Assembly (NCBI GenBank): GCA_030765045.1
Contig: CM060962.1
Location: 268,635,846 to 268,699,845, forward strand
Length of the DNA: 64,000 nucleotides
Source of the DNA: Tenodera sinensis
Taxonomy: Eukaryota; Arthropoda; Insecta; Mantodea; Mantidae
Direction of reading: 5' to 3'
Part shown: one piece after another, positions 11,171 to 22,624 of the stretch
How the letters are laid out: every line of letters starts with the position of its first letter
Position numbering within the stretch: the stretch's first letter is position 1
Position numbers and translations under genes: made by a program
Notes under the pieces: generated by a model
Database searches by the model: none
What the model was told of the DNA's origin: nothing
What the model saw: the letters and a program-made list of their open reading frames with translations, nothing else

Positions 11171-12489
11171 TAAGGGTAGCATGTCTAATATCGAGTGTTT
11201 GTTAATTTTTCCAACAAGCTATAAACGGCATTAATTTGTATCTTCAGTTTCATAATAAGTATGAGAGATTTCAAATCTTCATTGTGTGAATAATAATCAA
11301 TAAAGTACTTTTTTGTAATTTAATGCAGAGCTGAACTTGAATCATTTGCAGCTTTTCAAAAGTAAGAACCGGCATTACGCCACTGCTCCGATAGAGATGT
11401 CCATATCTGGCGTGTAGTAATGAGATTTTTATGATATGCCCAGGATGTTCGCAAAAATCGGAATTCAGGAAAAGTTTATGGCACATATAAGGCATTAAAA
11501 TGTCTGATTTTTATCAATGGGGGTTTAAAGATTTCAGGTATTCTGAACTGTTGTGGCCTCTAAATCTCTTGCACCATAGTTTTGCTTTGATTTCAGTTCA
11601 CAACCATGTTGGCAGCTCCCAGGTAGACGCGACCTTCCAGTCGGTAAAGACGACCAACTTGTTTCAAACAGGGAGACCCCGATGTTTGCCTGAAAGCAAG
11701 AAATCGGAAGGTCGTGTACTGACAAATGCTTGTTCAACCCCATTCAATGTTTGGAGAGCTTGTTTGTTCACTTCCTTGCAGAACTGGTGTATCGAGTGGG
11801 AAATGTTCACCGCTGGGTTCTTTGTCGTTACACCACAGTACACACCTAGGGTCCCTATGAGGTAATTTCACTACGGTGCCTCCATCATATTTTAAACAAT
11901 TTAATTCAGGTTAAGTTAAGTTTCGCGTAACTGATAAATGTGATGCTTCACTCTTGGTGGAATACTCTTATCAAACGTACATTTTCTGGATGGCGTAGAA
12001 CAGAAACTCACGTGGCTTGTGTCATATTCTCCTAAAGCCAATTTTATTCACTTGAAGTGTTTTTGCACCGTTGCTAACGTTTGCAGTAGGTACACATTTA
12101 AGAAGTTGCAAGGAAGTTTTAGATATTACAGAATTATGGTTCACGCACAATTTAATGGCGGATAGCAGGAGGAGCTGGACAAAATCCAGGAAGAGCCTTA
12201 ACACACCTTGCGGTGTTGTACGAGTCTGGTTAAACACGCTATGAAACCACGCTGTAGAGCCGGTGATTTAAGTATAATTTGCACTCACAAAATTTATTTG
12301 CACAACAGGAAAGAGAATAGTAGAAGTCCGATATAAGCCGCCATTGAATGTTTTCTGCCATAATAAGGAAGCGCAATCCATAGTAAATCTTTAAGTTGAG
12401 GCATTCTTAAAGGGCAGGCAGAATTTAAAAGCTATCAAGCGTACCAGCAATATATTTTTATTACTAGGCAACGGAAATGTGAGAAGATG
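11171..12489. other. unannotated DNA
   Basis: No recognised element. Open frames at 11500-11865 and 12022-12237 lack any family signature. Confidence 0.35.
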
Positions 12490-12905
12490 CGCTTCTAAGG
12501 ACAACAAAGTAATTCAAGATATACATTTTATTTCTTGTGAAAATATCTTAAATATATGGCATTTTAATCAAAAGCATCAAACTCATTTTTGAGAAAAAAA
12601 GAATTTTCGAAAATTTTGTCCACTTAAAGGATAACTTGGTGTAGACTTTCTTGAACATCGTAAGTGTTATACTTGACCTTAAGTACCAAGATGGGTATTT
12701 AACTGAGTTTTCGTTTTTCAGTTATGTTGTTCACAGAGAGACTGACAGGTGTACACACGCGCGCGCGCGCGCGGGGACTTTGTCTAAAAGTGCTGTTTTA
12801 AGTTCAAGGACCTTAAAACGTGTAGTTCCTGTGAAATATCGGTATCGAATTTTTGGGTGGAGTGCAACATTCTGTGCCTCTATGTACGTGGTACGCAAGG
12901 TAAAA
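12490..12905 (+). mobile_element. family A 3' half
   Basis: Follows the family order: CAAGATATACATTTTATTTC, ATGGCATTTTAATCAAAAGC, GAATTTTCGAAAATTTTGTC, TTAACTGAGTTTTCG, TTGTTCACAGAGAGACTGAC, a CACACGCGCGCGCGCGCG microsatellite (12755-12773), then TATCGGTATCGAATTTTTGG and GTGGAGTGCAAC. The terminal GTAGAGAAAGTAA motif is degenerate (GTACGCAAGGTAA). A second copy starts within about 10 bp of its end. Confidence 0.8.
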
Positions 12906-12912
12906 GTCTGGT

Positions 12913-13660
12913 GTGTTCAAGTCTCTATTCTTCAACGAACTATTCTCACCAAAGCGGCCCCGGTTCGATCCCAGGCAACCGCATGTGGGATTTGTGGTGG
13001 ACGAAGCGGCGCTGGGGCGGGTTTCCTCCGGGTTCTCCGGTTTCCCCCGCCATCTCATTCCACCGGTGCTCCTCCATCTTCATTCCACCCTAATGACCTA
13101 GTTGTCGACGGGCCCGTAAACCCCACTACTCCATCTTCATTCCATGTATCATCAGTGTCATCGCCTGCGGTGCCTTATGTAGTAAAAGCGGGCGTTAAAC
13201 ACTACAACACTACGAAAAGAAGAAATAAAAAAGAAAAAAGCGGACTGTTCCTACAAACTCTTTTTGTTCTATCGGCTTTATGCTAATTGAGGTAAACCAG
13301 GCCTGGGCGACTCTTGGGGTATCTTGAACGACCTTCATTTTTTTACATGCTAAACGTACAATTATCAATGTAAGGCCGTGAGCAGACTGCGCTCAATGAG
13401 TACCAGTTGCTCAGTTCTAAGATAAACATTTGAAAAAATTAATAACATTGTTTTTTATATATATAGGAATACAGTAGGTGGTGGAAGCTTAGAAACTCTG
13501 TTCTCCTTTCCATGACCAGAGTGAAAGAGAACAAATAATAGCAATTTTGCATTTGGAAATTCAAACCTTTAATAAAGAATACCTCGGAAATGGTTAACGT
13601 CATAAAAAACTTTTATTTGACATAAATTATCTAGTTTGAAGAAATATATCGTTTATCGTT
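12913..13660 (+). mobile_element. family A 5' half, split by SINE S1
   Basis: Starts TCTCTATTCTTCAACGAACT and is interrupted by the SINE at 12951-13240. It resumes CCTACAAACTCTTTTTGTTC, GCTTTATGCTAATTGAGGTA and later CTGTTCTCCTTTCCATGACC and CTCGGAAATGGTTAACGTC. Tandem placement after the previous copy suggests either two insertions or a rearranged pair. Confidence 0.65.
12951..13240 (+). mobile_element. tRNA-derived SINE S1 copy inserted in family A
   Basis: Keeps a B box (CCCGGTTCGATCCCAGGC), the GCATGTGGGATTTGTGGTGG / ACGAAGCGGCG block, the core GGGTTTCCTCCGGGTTCTCC-GGTTTCCCCCGCC and a tail ending GGGCGTTAAACACTACAACA, then an A-rich stretch. Flanks ACTATTCTCACCAAA (about 12936) and ACTGTTCCTACAAA (about 13242) are a degraded target duplication, and together they restore the family A sequence. 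The first half of the tRNA head is not clear. Confidence 0.75.
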
Positions 13661-14976
13661 TGTTTATCGTTGCGATACATAAAGATTTTAACATTTAAGT
13701 TGACGACCTTATGTGGCAGCCTCACAGGGTTTTCTATTATGTAAAGCGGTGAGAGTAAAAGAGCTTTACTCTTGCACTCTAAATTAAATCAGAGAAATAT
13801 TATAACTATTTAGTAACTTTGCCATGAGTACAAGTTTGGTTGGAATGTAAATGCCCTTAGTAAATCAATCCTTTCAAAGCAATTAAACTTTGCTCTTCAG
13901 CAAACGTGGTTAATTTAGTTGTAGCCAAGAGAGTATAATTATACTGCGAATTCTCTGAATCATATGAGTAATTAGTAATTATACCAGCATAAGCTTGATT
14001 GCCCACATAAGGGAAGTGTACATTGTGCACTTCGAAAGCTAACCTGAAACTTCTCACTACAATTAGATTCAGTACCTCATCACAGTTCATTCTGCCTATC
14101 GCATCAGATCTTCAGTCGCCATCTGTTGATTGTGTAAGACCGCGGGCCAGGAATCAACGAAATATCAATGAAAGTTGCAATACAAGTTGTGATTCAAGGT
14201 GCTGTTTGTTTAGCTCTTGTTCATTTTTATACATCTACATAAGCTCTTTTGTCGGTGGGGCTTCGCAGCCTGCCATATTAGCTCAGCTGTTTCATGCTAT
14301 CTTGTGACTGGCTTGTGTTTTCGGTTTGTGTCGTAAATGACCTTATGTTAACTTTATGCTCCAGTTTTATGTCGTTATGTGAATGCTTAATTTCAATTGG
14401 AAACGGTCCTTAATTCATTACGTATTGTGGCTTTAAGGATAAACTCGTCTTCCAAACATACACTTCTAGAGTTCCTGTCCACCACTTGTAAGACACTTGA
14501 ACGCACCTGGTTATGCTTAGAACCCAGATACTGAGAAGGATAACTAAGGTTCGCGTCAAACCTCCTGCATATGACCTTCAGGTGTTACACGGTTGTAGCA
14601 AATCACAGGCTGCAGCGTTGCCTAGTCAGAACTAGCTTCGTCTCGCTTAGTAATTACTAGATCAACGCTCGGGTATCATTTATTACAAGCTTAAAAGATA
14701 TAAACAGAGGATATAAACAGAATTGTTGTGCAAGGATGTACGAAAAAAGATCGTAATTTTAGCTTCAGCCGTTCGGTATTTATACGCAATTATATTTACG
14801 TGTATTTTGTCAGAACTGAAGTATACCTTGAGCTGCTAACAGAGGTGTGAATAACCTTTGTGAATGAGTGTACCGTTATGCTTCCCCCTTTCTCCTCATA
14901 CACCCCTAATTACTCTGACCAGGGGACACAACAGGTAGATAATGTTTAGTTCTGTGAATTTGTAGAAGCTTGTAAC
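13661..14976. other. unannotated DNA
   Basis: No element recognised. The frame at 14023-14307 has no known motif. Confidence 0.35.
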
Positions 14977-15195
14977 ATGTCACTAAGTAAAGCAAGTGAT
15001 TGTGTTAGTGATACAAAAGGGATAAAATACCGTGTTTTACATTGTCATGCACAAGTTGTTTATAAGCTGTATGAGTTTTTTAAAAGAAATCCAAGCGACG
15101 AAGAACGGAGCAAACTTGATTTTAAAAAGTGCCAAGAGTTAACTGCTGCAGCGTGTGGAATAAATCAATCTACTGTTTCTCGGACCTGCTTAGAG

Positions 15196-15197
<2 letters not shown>
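14977..15197 (+). pseudogene. IS630/Tc1-type transposase N-terminal HTH fragment
   Basis: Translates from an ATG into a basic segment, then HAQVVYKLYEFFKRNPSDEE, a short linker and ELTAAACGINQSTVSR. This is the N-terminal arrangement of an insect IS630-Tc1-mariner-type transposase family: a helix with Y-x-x-x-F-F-K/R, then a helix-turn-helix ending G-x-x-x-S-T-V-S-R. The frame runs directly into 46 A (15198-15243) and no DDE domain follows, so this is a truncated fragment. It may be the same family as the C-terminal fragment at 50095. Confidence 0.6.

Positions 15198-15243
<46 letters not shown>
15198..15243. repeat. A46 homopolymer
   Basis: Uninterrupted A run immediately after the transposase fragment, read through in its frame as poly-Lys. 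Confidence 0.97.
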
Positions 15244-15245
<2 letters not shown>

Positions 15246-15441
15246 TGAGTTAGGTTCTGATACAGATTTTGTTTTACCTAGAAAACACATTAACATACCG
15301 AAAACAACAACACAGGCAGTTTTCAAAAACGCACAGCAAGACTATTCTTACGCGGCGCGCATGCTATGTCTATCTCTTTCACGCACAAACACACGATATG
15401 GCTTCGTTGTAGTGCGTTCCTATTGGCTACTGCCATATGCA

Positions 15442-15684
15442 GGAGATTTGACGTGGATAATAGAACATTGTTTTGTTTACAGTCACCACTGGTGGCGATG
15501 ACTGTACCTTCAGTAAAATGTAATTAAACCATTTCTGCAAACATGAAATGGATAGGAAAGTAAACTTTTTTGTTTGAGTAATTTGAAGAATAGAATTGAA
15601 CATAAATTGTAGTGGACATATAAACTCTTGTGAAACATATCTGACTGCCCCCCCCCCATTTCCCGAAACTGACGTCAAATCTCC
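15442..15684. repeat. 243-bp segment bounded by a perfect 12-bp inverted repeat
   Basis: GGAGATTTGACG at 15442-15453 is repeated as CGTCAAATCTCC at 15673-15684. The arms may be TIRs of a small MITE or the remaining right-hand terminus of the transposon represented at 14977. No clear target duplication flanks them, so mobility is not established. Confidence 0.45.
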
Positions 15685-17540
15685 AATTTAAATGAAACAT
15701 CCGGTATATTTTTCACGTATGCGAGAAATGCCTCATTAAGAGCTTTACAAAAAATGTGCTCACGATGTATTTCTGTACCAATTAGTACGCCTCGACCGAA
15801 GGGGGGAAATATACATACCTACATGGAAGAATAAATTTCTCTTTGCCTATAAAAGAACTTTAACCATGGTCGGATCACCACAGAAACCATTTTAATCAGG
15901 AGCAAATTCCCCTGGTACTTTCCTGAACCGATACTAGAATCAAATTAACTCCGTTGCGACTTATTATGAAACGGGCCTTAATTCTTTGTTCTCACTGTTT
16001 GACGATATGCCTATCAGTAGCGATTAACTGTTACATCCTTGAGTGTTCCAAAGGCCTTATAATTAAAAACTATTCCCGCAGTGGATGCCTATAAGAAAAG
16101 TAATACAAATAAAGAGTCGTGTTCATAAACGTCGGTGTGTTACAGCTGTTTATCGACTTCATGAAGATTTAGAAGAGTCTTGTTGAAAACAAGCAGAGAT
16201 AGTTTTGATCTCATTGACTCATATTTAAGGAGAAATTGTATCTTAAAATCTAACGCCAAAAGTAGATTGATCAAATCCACAGAATTCCAAATTTTCCCAG
16301 CTTTTCTGTGGGCTCTGTAATCCTCATGCCCCCAATAGTTATGGAAAGTATTTTTTACTTCAAACATACATTCTTAGAATAACATGGCATAAATGAAAGG
16401 TTTTGTAACTATATGTTTAACACGAAAAAAAGTATCCAAACAAATTGTCTTTAAAAGCTTCTTCAGAGTAAGAGTTTTACTCTGAAGTAAACTTTTGAAC
16501 ATATAAATTGAATTTTTCACTTATCATATTACCTGAAAGTTTCTTTAATAAAATTCACAATTCTTCTCGCTATTGACAGCAACGTTTTGTTTTTAATGTA
16601 TTTTCTCATAAAAAAGCAAGACAAATCTAGTCCTGAAATTCTTGTTTCTCTCCACGTGAATTAGAGTAGATAGGGGGAAGATGCCCAACTTAAAGTTTGG
16701 AGGATCAAAGAATAAATTAGGTTCGACACTAAACCAGTGTTCCGTGATCATTAATGATGTATTTTGAATGTTGTTATGAACAGTGTAGTTTAGGCATCTC
16801 ACCCAGAGCCTCGGGGTGAGATGGCAAATATATTGGAAGGAAATTCAGGTACTAGTTTTATGCATTTATGGTACAATTTAGGTAAATATAATTCAATAAG
16901 CACATTTTATTTTATTATAACGAACAAAATATAAAGTAACCATATAAATTTAAGTAAAAATTAACAAATGAAATGTTTGCTTCGATATGAAGTCAGTTCT
17001 TTTACACAGTTTTTGAACATGTTTTCTTCCTCCGTACAGGTTTTATGCAACCTTGCATTGCAACTGATGCATCTTATATCTGTATCTTATCCCAAGAAAA
17101 TAGTGGCATCTCTCCTGAAGATCGGAATGAGATGCCACTTGATGCGACTGGCACAATGTGGCCGCTGAGGAACAATGGCAGATGGAAAACTACACTACAA
17201 ACTATCCACTATACTCAACACGTGTAATATTTGTCTCTTCTATGTCATTCATAAGGGCACGTGCACTTTAAAATAACTGCGCGCTATTGACCCGGCATTA
17301 GTTTTGTTCTTATTTTGTGTTTGTTGAATTCAAAGCGCAGAAACAGATAGCACAGTGATATAAGCATTTGCTTTACTTCACACTGTAGCCAGCGTGTACG
17401 GTATAGGTTAGTGTCATTGTTGGTACATGATGGAACTGCAAAACTGTAGGCATCTCCCCCCGATCCACTCTCAGCATTAATTTCATACTGAATATTAGTA
17501 GTAATAGACGTTACGTTTTGGGTCCCATAACTCCAATAAA
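15685..17540. other. unannotated A+T-rich DNA
   Basis: Nothing I can name; several 60-95-codon open frames without motifs. Confidence 0.35.
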
Positions 17541-17544
17541 TTGC

Positions 17545-18400
17545 CAACAGAAAAAATCTGATGTGTTGCACTCACATGAGCTTCTCTACTCTTGTGCTAA
17601 TCATTCTTACAAACTCTTATTCCTATATCTCCATGTTAGTTAAGATAAACATTCGTACACATTATCTTATTGCTTATGTCCTTGTAGGTGCAAGGGAGAT
17701 ATTAGAATACAGAAGGCTTTGTGCCACAGTCAAATCTTTTTGACTTTTGAGATTCCGTTCTCTTTGCACGATTAACATATAAAAAATGAACAACGTTGTT
17801 GCATTTCGCTAAAGTTCTAAGTTTTCCGAAACTCACACACATAACAAGGAATATCTCCGAAATGGTTCACCCTACAAGAAAATTTATTGAGACATAATAT
17901 TTTAGCAAGATCTACATTTTTTGTATAGTATAATTTGGTCTATCTCGAACGGTTTACCAGTTATGCAAAAGTCGTCCAGAGTAAATACGACTACAGGGGC
18001 TATAGCCAGAAAATTCAAGATATACATTTCGTTTTTCATAAAAATATCTCAAACATATGGCATTTTAATCAAAATCGTTAGAGCCGTTTTCAAGAAAATC
18101 AAAATTTTCGAAAAATTTTCCATGTAAAGAGTAGTTTAGGGTGGGGCTATTTTCTTCAAAATCTCCGTGTCACATCCTTGAACGACATTAAACTTAAATA
18201 CCAACTTTGGTTTTTAACCGAGTTTTCGTTTTTGAGTTATGCTGTCCACAGACTGACAGACACACAGACAGACACACACACGGTTTTTTTTTTTTTGGAT
18301 TCAGGGGGCTTCAAAACATATATTTCCGGTGAAATCTCGACATCGAATTTTTGGGTGGAATACAATACTTCCCCTACTTATCAGTAGAGAAAGTAATAAA
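17545..18400 (+). mobile_element. family A, near-complete reference-like copy
   Basis: The clearest uninterrupted copy in the window. The 5' end is ATCTGATGTGTTGCACTCAC-ATGAGCTTCTCTACTC. Then come CTCCATGTTAGTTAAGATAA, CCTTGTAGGTGCAAGGGAGA, CAGTCAAATCTTTTTGAC, GATTCCGTTCTCTTTGCACG, TATCTCCGAAATGGTTCACC, GCAAGATCTACATTTTTTGT, GGTTTACCAGTTATGCAAAA, CAAGATATACATTTCG, GGCATTTTAATCAAAATCGT, AGTTTAGGGTGGGG and CGTTTTTGAGTTATGCTGTC. An (ACAG/ACAC) microsatellite, a T11 run and GGATTCAGGGGGCTTC follow, then TTCCGGTGAAATCTCGACAT and finally CAGTAGAGAAAGTAATAAAA. The inverse motifs CTTCTCTACT and AGTAGAGAAAG mark the two ends. No protein-coding capacity. Confidence 0.88.
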
Positions 18401-18474
18401 AAACAAATAAGGATACGTTAAAAAATTAACAGTCCTTTGTATTCCATGCCTGCATGATTTCTTATTACCAAGCA

Positions 18475-18680
18475 TAAGAATTTCGTTTTTGAGTAATGCT
18501 ATTCACAGACGCACGTCCACATACACGGATCTTTTTCTAAATATGCATTTTTTTCTTTTGGTTCAGGGAGTCTGAAAACCTGTACTTCCGGCTAAATCTC
18601 GGTAACGAACTTTTGGGGAATACAGTGAATAGAAAATGTCCTCTACTTACGTATGTAGATACTAGAGAAAGTAAAACTTG
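18475..18680 (+). mobile_element. family A 3'-end fragment
   Basis: Contains TTTCGTTTTTGAGTAATGCT, ATTCACAGACGCACG, the TTTTTCT...TTTGGTTCAGGGAGTCT block, ACTTCCGGCTAAATCTCGG and the terminus CCTCTACTTACG...ACTAGAGAAAGTAAAA. It lies 75 bp after the 3' end of the previous copy in the same orientation. Confidence 0.85.
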
Positions 18681-20130
18681 ATGCTTATACCTAGCAAAAC
18701 GCTTATTATTATCACTTCGTGTTACACGGTTATCTTGAAATGTTCTTTACCTGCAGTAGGTCGTGTGTGCGTTTAAATTTTGAAGAGGCGGACCACGAAA
18801 GGGAGCATGTCAGTCTGAGTAAGAGAAAGCAATTACACTGGGAAGTCGAGGAGTTAATCGGAGTAGATGTGGGGGTAGCTATGTTGACAGGCACTCTTGC
18901 TACTCTGCAGTAACAATAGGGCATTTGTCTGTGCGATTGCAAAGTTGAGTTTCACAACGAGAATAATATGAAGGGCTGCCTGCGCGTACGACAGTTCTCC
19001 CATTTCAAACATAAAATGGAAGTGATAGCCTCAAACAATAACGTTAAGCGGACAGTCGAGTGAAAACAAAACATTAATATAACGTTGTAAAACTTACATG
19101 TTGTCATTTACAACCACAAGGGTGAACATAAACAATAGCCAATTGCAAGAGGCATGAAACATGATACCGAAATTATTGCCTGATGAGATTATTACTTTTA
19201 TAAAGAATTAATAGCAAAACAGACGAATAATTGCAAAAAAATAATATCATATCCTAAAATCAATACAGACTGTAAGACACACGAATGGTAAGAAGCGGAG
19301 AAGTCATTAGCTAGCCAAGTTCCGTGTTAAGGAAAAGCAATTACCTACATAAGTCAAAGTAGCTAAGGCAATTGGACATTCCGGCGAAATAAAGTCAAGA
19401 AGAAAAACATTATTTCAAGGTTCTGTTTCTTAGAACTCTACACGCACAGAAATGAGAATTACTTGCAGAGAAAGGCGTATATAAGTTCTGAAAAATAAAA
19501 AGTGAAAAGAATTCTTTAAATTTAGCATGTCACAAAGTAAAAATTGTTTCAGATGCGAATCAAAATTCATATTTGGCAACGTGTGAGTACGAACTTTTGT
19601 GAGGTAGTAATGAAGTAACGTTGATAAAAGAGCCGATATTTCGTGTCTTATAGAGGTGTTTTACTGTTATCGATTATTGGCAGTCTGTGGCGCTGAAGAT
19701 CGCGCCCGGATTATACATACTTGGCGGTCGCTTAGCATTTCAGTGACTCTCAGCAGCGTATACTCTCTGGAAACTGTTATTTTTAACCGTAAAGTTATTG
19801 GTAGGTCAGAAGTTGGATGATATAATACTTCAATAGTGTGCTAAGATTTATAAACAGTTGAGATCTCTAACCTCAAATAGTCAGCAATTTGACTTCAAAT
19901 GACTCATTTATTATTCTCCATTAAATGTATTAGCCAACCTAACTGGTGTTGTCTTTGCTCACACTCACCTACCATAAGCTGAGAAAAAGGTACCTTATTT
20001 TACCAATGCAGCAATCAGCAGATTCATCATACTTAGCTACTGGTGACAGTATCAGAAGTGTCGCACACTGGAGGACGTGATCTGGGGAATTGACAGATCT
20101 TTTCCTTTATAATTGTCGCAGTTAAAATGT
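18681..20130. other. unannotated DNA
   Basis: No gene or element recognised. Confidence 0.35.
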
Positions 20131-20162
20131 GTTACCTGTTACATGTAACAGTTACCGGTAAC
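20131..20162. repeat. GTTAC palindrome cluster
   Basis: CTGTTACATGTAACAG (20136-20151) is a perfect 16-bp palindrome. It is overlapped by GTTACCGGTAAC (20151-20162), a perfect 12-bp palindrome. Further GTTAC/GTAAC copies occur at 20131, 20180, 20208 and around 20537-20557 (GTAACCGAAACCGGTTAC). Function unknown; possibly the terminus of an unrecognised element. Confidence 0.6.
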
Positions 20163-20914
20163 GATATCACATTCGCAGTTACATTAATGGCTACCAGGAA
20201 TAATTAGCTGTAACTTTGTTTCAATATGAACATTGTTGACACAGACTTACTTTGTTATTTGATGTAGTCTAAAAAGAAGTAACTGTGTCCACACTTTGAT
20301 TACTACTGTAGTTTATAATGTCAAAATGCATTCGCTTGCTTCTACATTCCACACAAACACGCAACCAATATGTATTCCTCCGTGAATAGTAGGGTTTTTC
20401 TTTTTCTCGCCAAATGGCATATTAGACCGAAATGCCACTCGCGATCTGTTGCGGAGGAGATTAGAACCGCGTAACTAGTCTAGTTCCCAAAAAGCGATAC
20501 CAGTGCACATGCAGTGAATTGTGTCAGTGAAACTCCGTAACCGAAACCGGTTACAAAGCAGTTAGCGAGAAAACATGAAGACGGAAGACCTCATGGGACA
20601 TGACAATGATCAGGTGATGAGATGTACGGAGGATCGCTCTCTGATTGGCTAGTTTCTTGTATTTGACCTGGACATAAACATGAAGGCTTGGAACCTGGAC
20701 TCCTTGTTAACTTCTATGTTTACGTCTTAAGATTATAGCCATGCTTATCAATGTCAACCATATTTACGTGTGTATTTACACAGCACTAAGCAAGCTTCTA
20801 TTCTTATGCCTAAGCTTCCTTGTCCCCCTTATTTTTAGTTTCTTCAACATGTACAAATAGTAGATAGGAGCATTGTACGCCCCTGTGTGCGCGCGCGCGT
20901 GTGAGTTAACAGCT
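20163..20914. other. unannotated DNA
   Basis: Contains a short GCGCGCGCG run at 20888-20898; nothing else seen. Confidence 0.35.
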
Positions 20915-21500
20915 TAACTAAAAAATTGGTTAAAACCAAACTATTTCAACTCAGCATATTCCACGGATTTGACACGACGGCTTTCAAGGCAATCCTCAAA
21001 TCCCAAACCACTCTTTACATGAAAACAAATATTACAATTAAGTTTTTAAAAAATGAATAACAATTATATGAAAACTCCAAATGTTAAATATATGTATAGA
21101 ATTAACAAAATGTGAGTCAAATTTTCTGCCAGCGAAGCCCTCTTAGTTCGGGATTAATGTTTGTCTCTGGTACACCATAAAAGATGGACAAAATCTTACT
21201 AGACAAAACTCGGCTCTGTTCTAAGTAATAATTTATTTCCAACAGCCTATGCTTACTTTCTATACTAGTTGTTTTTGCATCAATCATTTCTGAGTTGCTA
21301 TTCGTTATTGTTTGAATTTTTTAATATTTTGTCATTGTTAATTTCTTTAATATGTACCTATAGTAAGTAAATTATTGGATTCAAAGAACTAAAGGTTCAC
21401 AGATGTGAAAGAGTGACAGAGAGACAATGAGTGACAGTGAGTGAGTATCTAACAAGATAACTCAAACTAGGAGTCCGCTAAATACTAAAATATGCATAGT
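20915..21500 (-). mobile_element. family A fragments, minus strand
   Basis: Minus-strand reading recovers CGTGTCAAATCCGTGGAATA, AAAGAGTGGTTTGGGATTTG, GTAAGATTTTGTCCATC-TTTTATGGTGTACC and an ...AACAATAACGAATAGC... block. A second short piece at 21455-21500 repeats the AACTCAAA...CTAAATACTAAA motif. Strongly diverged, so boundaries are approximate. Confidence 0.55.
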
Positions 21501-22347
21501 TGAACAGGAGTTCAGTGTGTTTTGGAATGTGCTGTAAGTAAAGTTGGTATGCGTGTGGTGTTTGATAGATCAGCATCAGCGCGTAGTTGCTCACAAACGT
21601 AGGCGTGGACAGCCTGCTCCCAGCTTGTGATTTATTGCGAATAATAGAAAAGTTTTAGCTCCCTCGTGAGATGCTGTTTACCCCCTCCACCGTCTCCGTG
21701 CCCGGACTTTTAAAAGAAGAGCAGACGGCTCCGTGTGGTTTTTATGATGCACATTGTGTACATCTGCCCCTGCTCCAACTTGGGGGCGCTTTTATAGGTC
21801 CTCAAGAACAAGCCCTCGATCATAACAGCCTTATTGTTTGTTTTGTTTTTAATTCTGTTGGCCTGGCACTTTGTCACCCCCAAAGCTCTGTAATTGTTTC
21901 TTCTTGGAAACTTGCTGTTTTTGGACCATTAGGGTGGCCTGCTTTGGAGCAATGTTTGTAATAGCGCTAGTTTGGGTCTGTAGAGAGCCTGTGTGCGTAA
22001 AACTTTTGTAAAAGTCTTTAATTCAGAACCAAAACACCCTACGTACTTATCAGTGGCGTGCATACTTATCCGTGGCGTGCGATGCATCGGTACAAAATGT
22101 AGAACACTTCATTTTGATGTATCAGGCTATTCCTAAGCTACTTCCGTTTTGTGTAGTGGGCACATGATGAACATAGCAACGCCATGTCTACACAGCTGTT
22201 TAGCTTGATTCAGTTTGCTTCTAGTGGTGGTGTAAGAGTCACGCAGATTTATTCGCGGAGCTGCACATATTCAAAACGTGTGCTGAAATCAAGAGCCCCA
22301 CCGCGTTTGAGAAACGCTGTGTGATAAGATTACTTGTAGCAACAAAA
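21501..22347. other. unannotated DNA
   Basis: A 96-codon open frame at 21671-21961 (plus) lacks known motifs. GTGGCGTGC occurs twice 20 bp apart near 22050-22080, in an ACTTATC(A/C)GTGGCGTGC tandem duplication. Confidence 0.35.
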
Positions 22348-22355
22348 CTGGAGAG

Positions 22356-22616
22356 CTTGGGCGACGGTATACTTTTTCGGGGGGGGGGGGGGGCGTGTTG
22401 GAAGTTTGCAATCAAACAATATTAATTCATTAGTCTGTTTAGTCTGTGGTCGAAAGTTATCGTATTTGTTGCGAATGACCATATTAATTTGTACTAAATA
22501 AAAATTGTTCTTTACATCAAAATTAAGACAATAGTCTAATAGTCATTAATTGACTGCACATTAACTTCATTAATTTCTAATGAAAGCCCCCCCCCTCCCC
22601 CTCCGCGACGCCCATG
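22356..22616. mobile_element. 261-bp MITE with 8-bp TSD and poly-G/poly-C arms
   Basis: Flanked by CTGGAGAG (22348-22355) and CTGGCGAG (22617-22624), an 8-bp target duplication with one mismatch. The ends are CTTGGGCGACGG and, reverse-complemented, CATGGGCGTCGCGG. A ~16-nt G run (22379-22393 region) near the left end and C runs (22587-22608) near the right end are complementary. The 8-bp TSD is compatible with hAT-type mobilisation. No coding capacity. Confidence 0.7.
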
Positions 22617-22624
22617 CTGGCGAG

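Noticed and set aside
12651..13286. 211-codon plus-strand open frame
   Set aside because: It spans the end of one family A copy and SINE S1; several frames over the same DNA are open and none has a domain.
14977..15501. 174-codon frame as a complete gene
   Set aside because: The central poly-Lys is an A46 homopolymer and the downstream codons match nothing; only the N-terminal 70 codons are meaningful.
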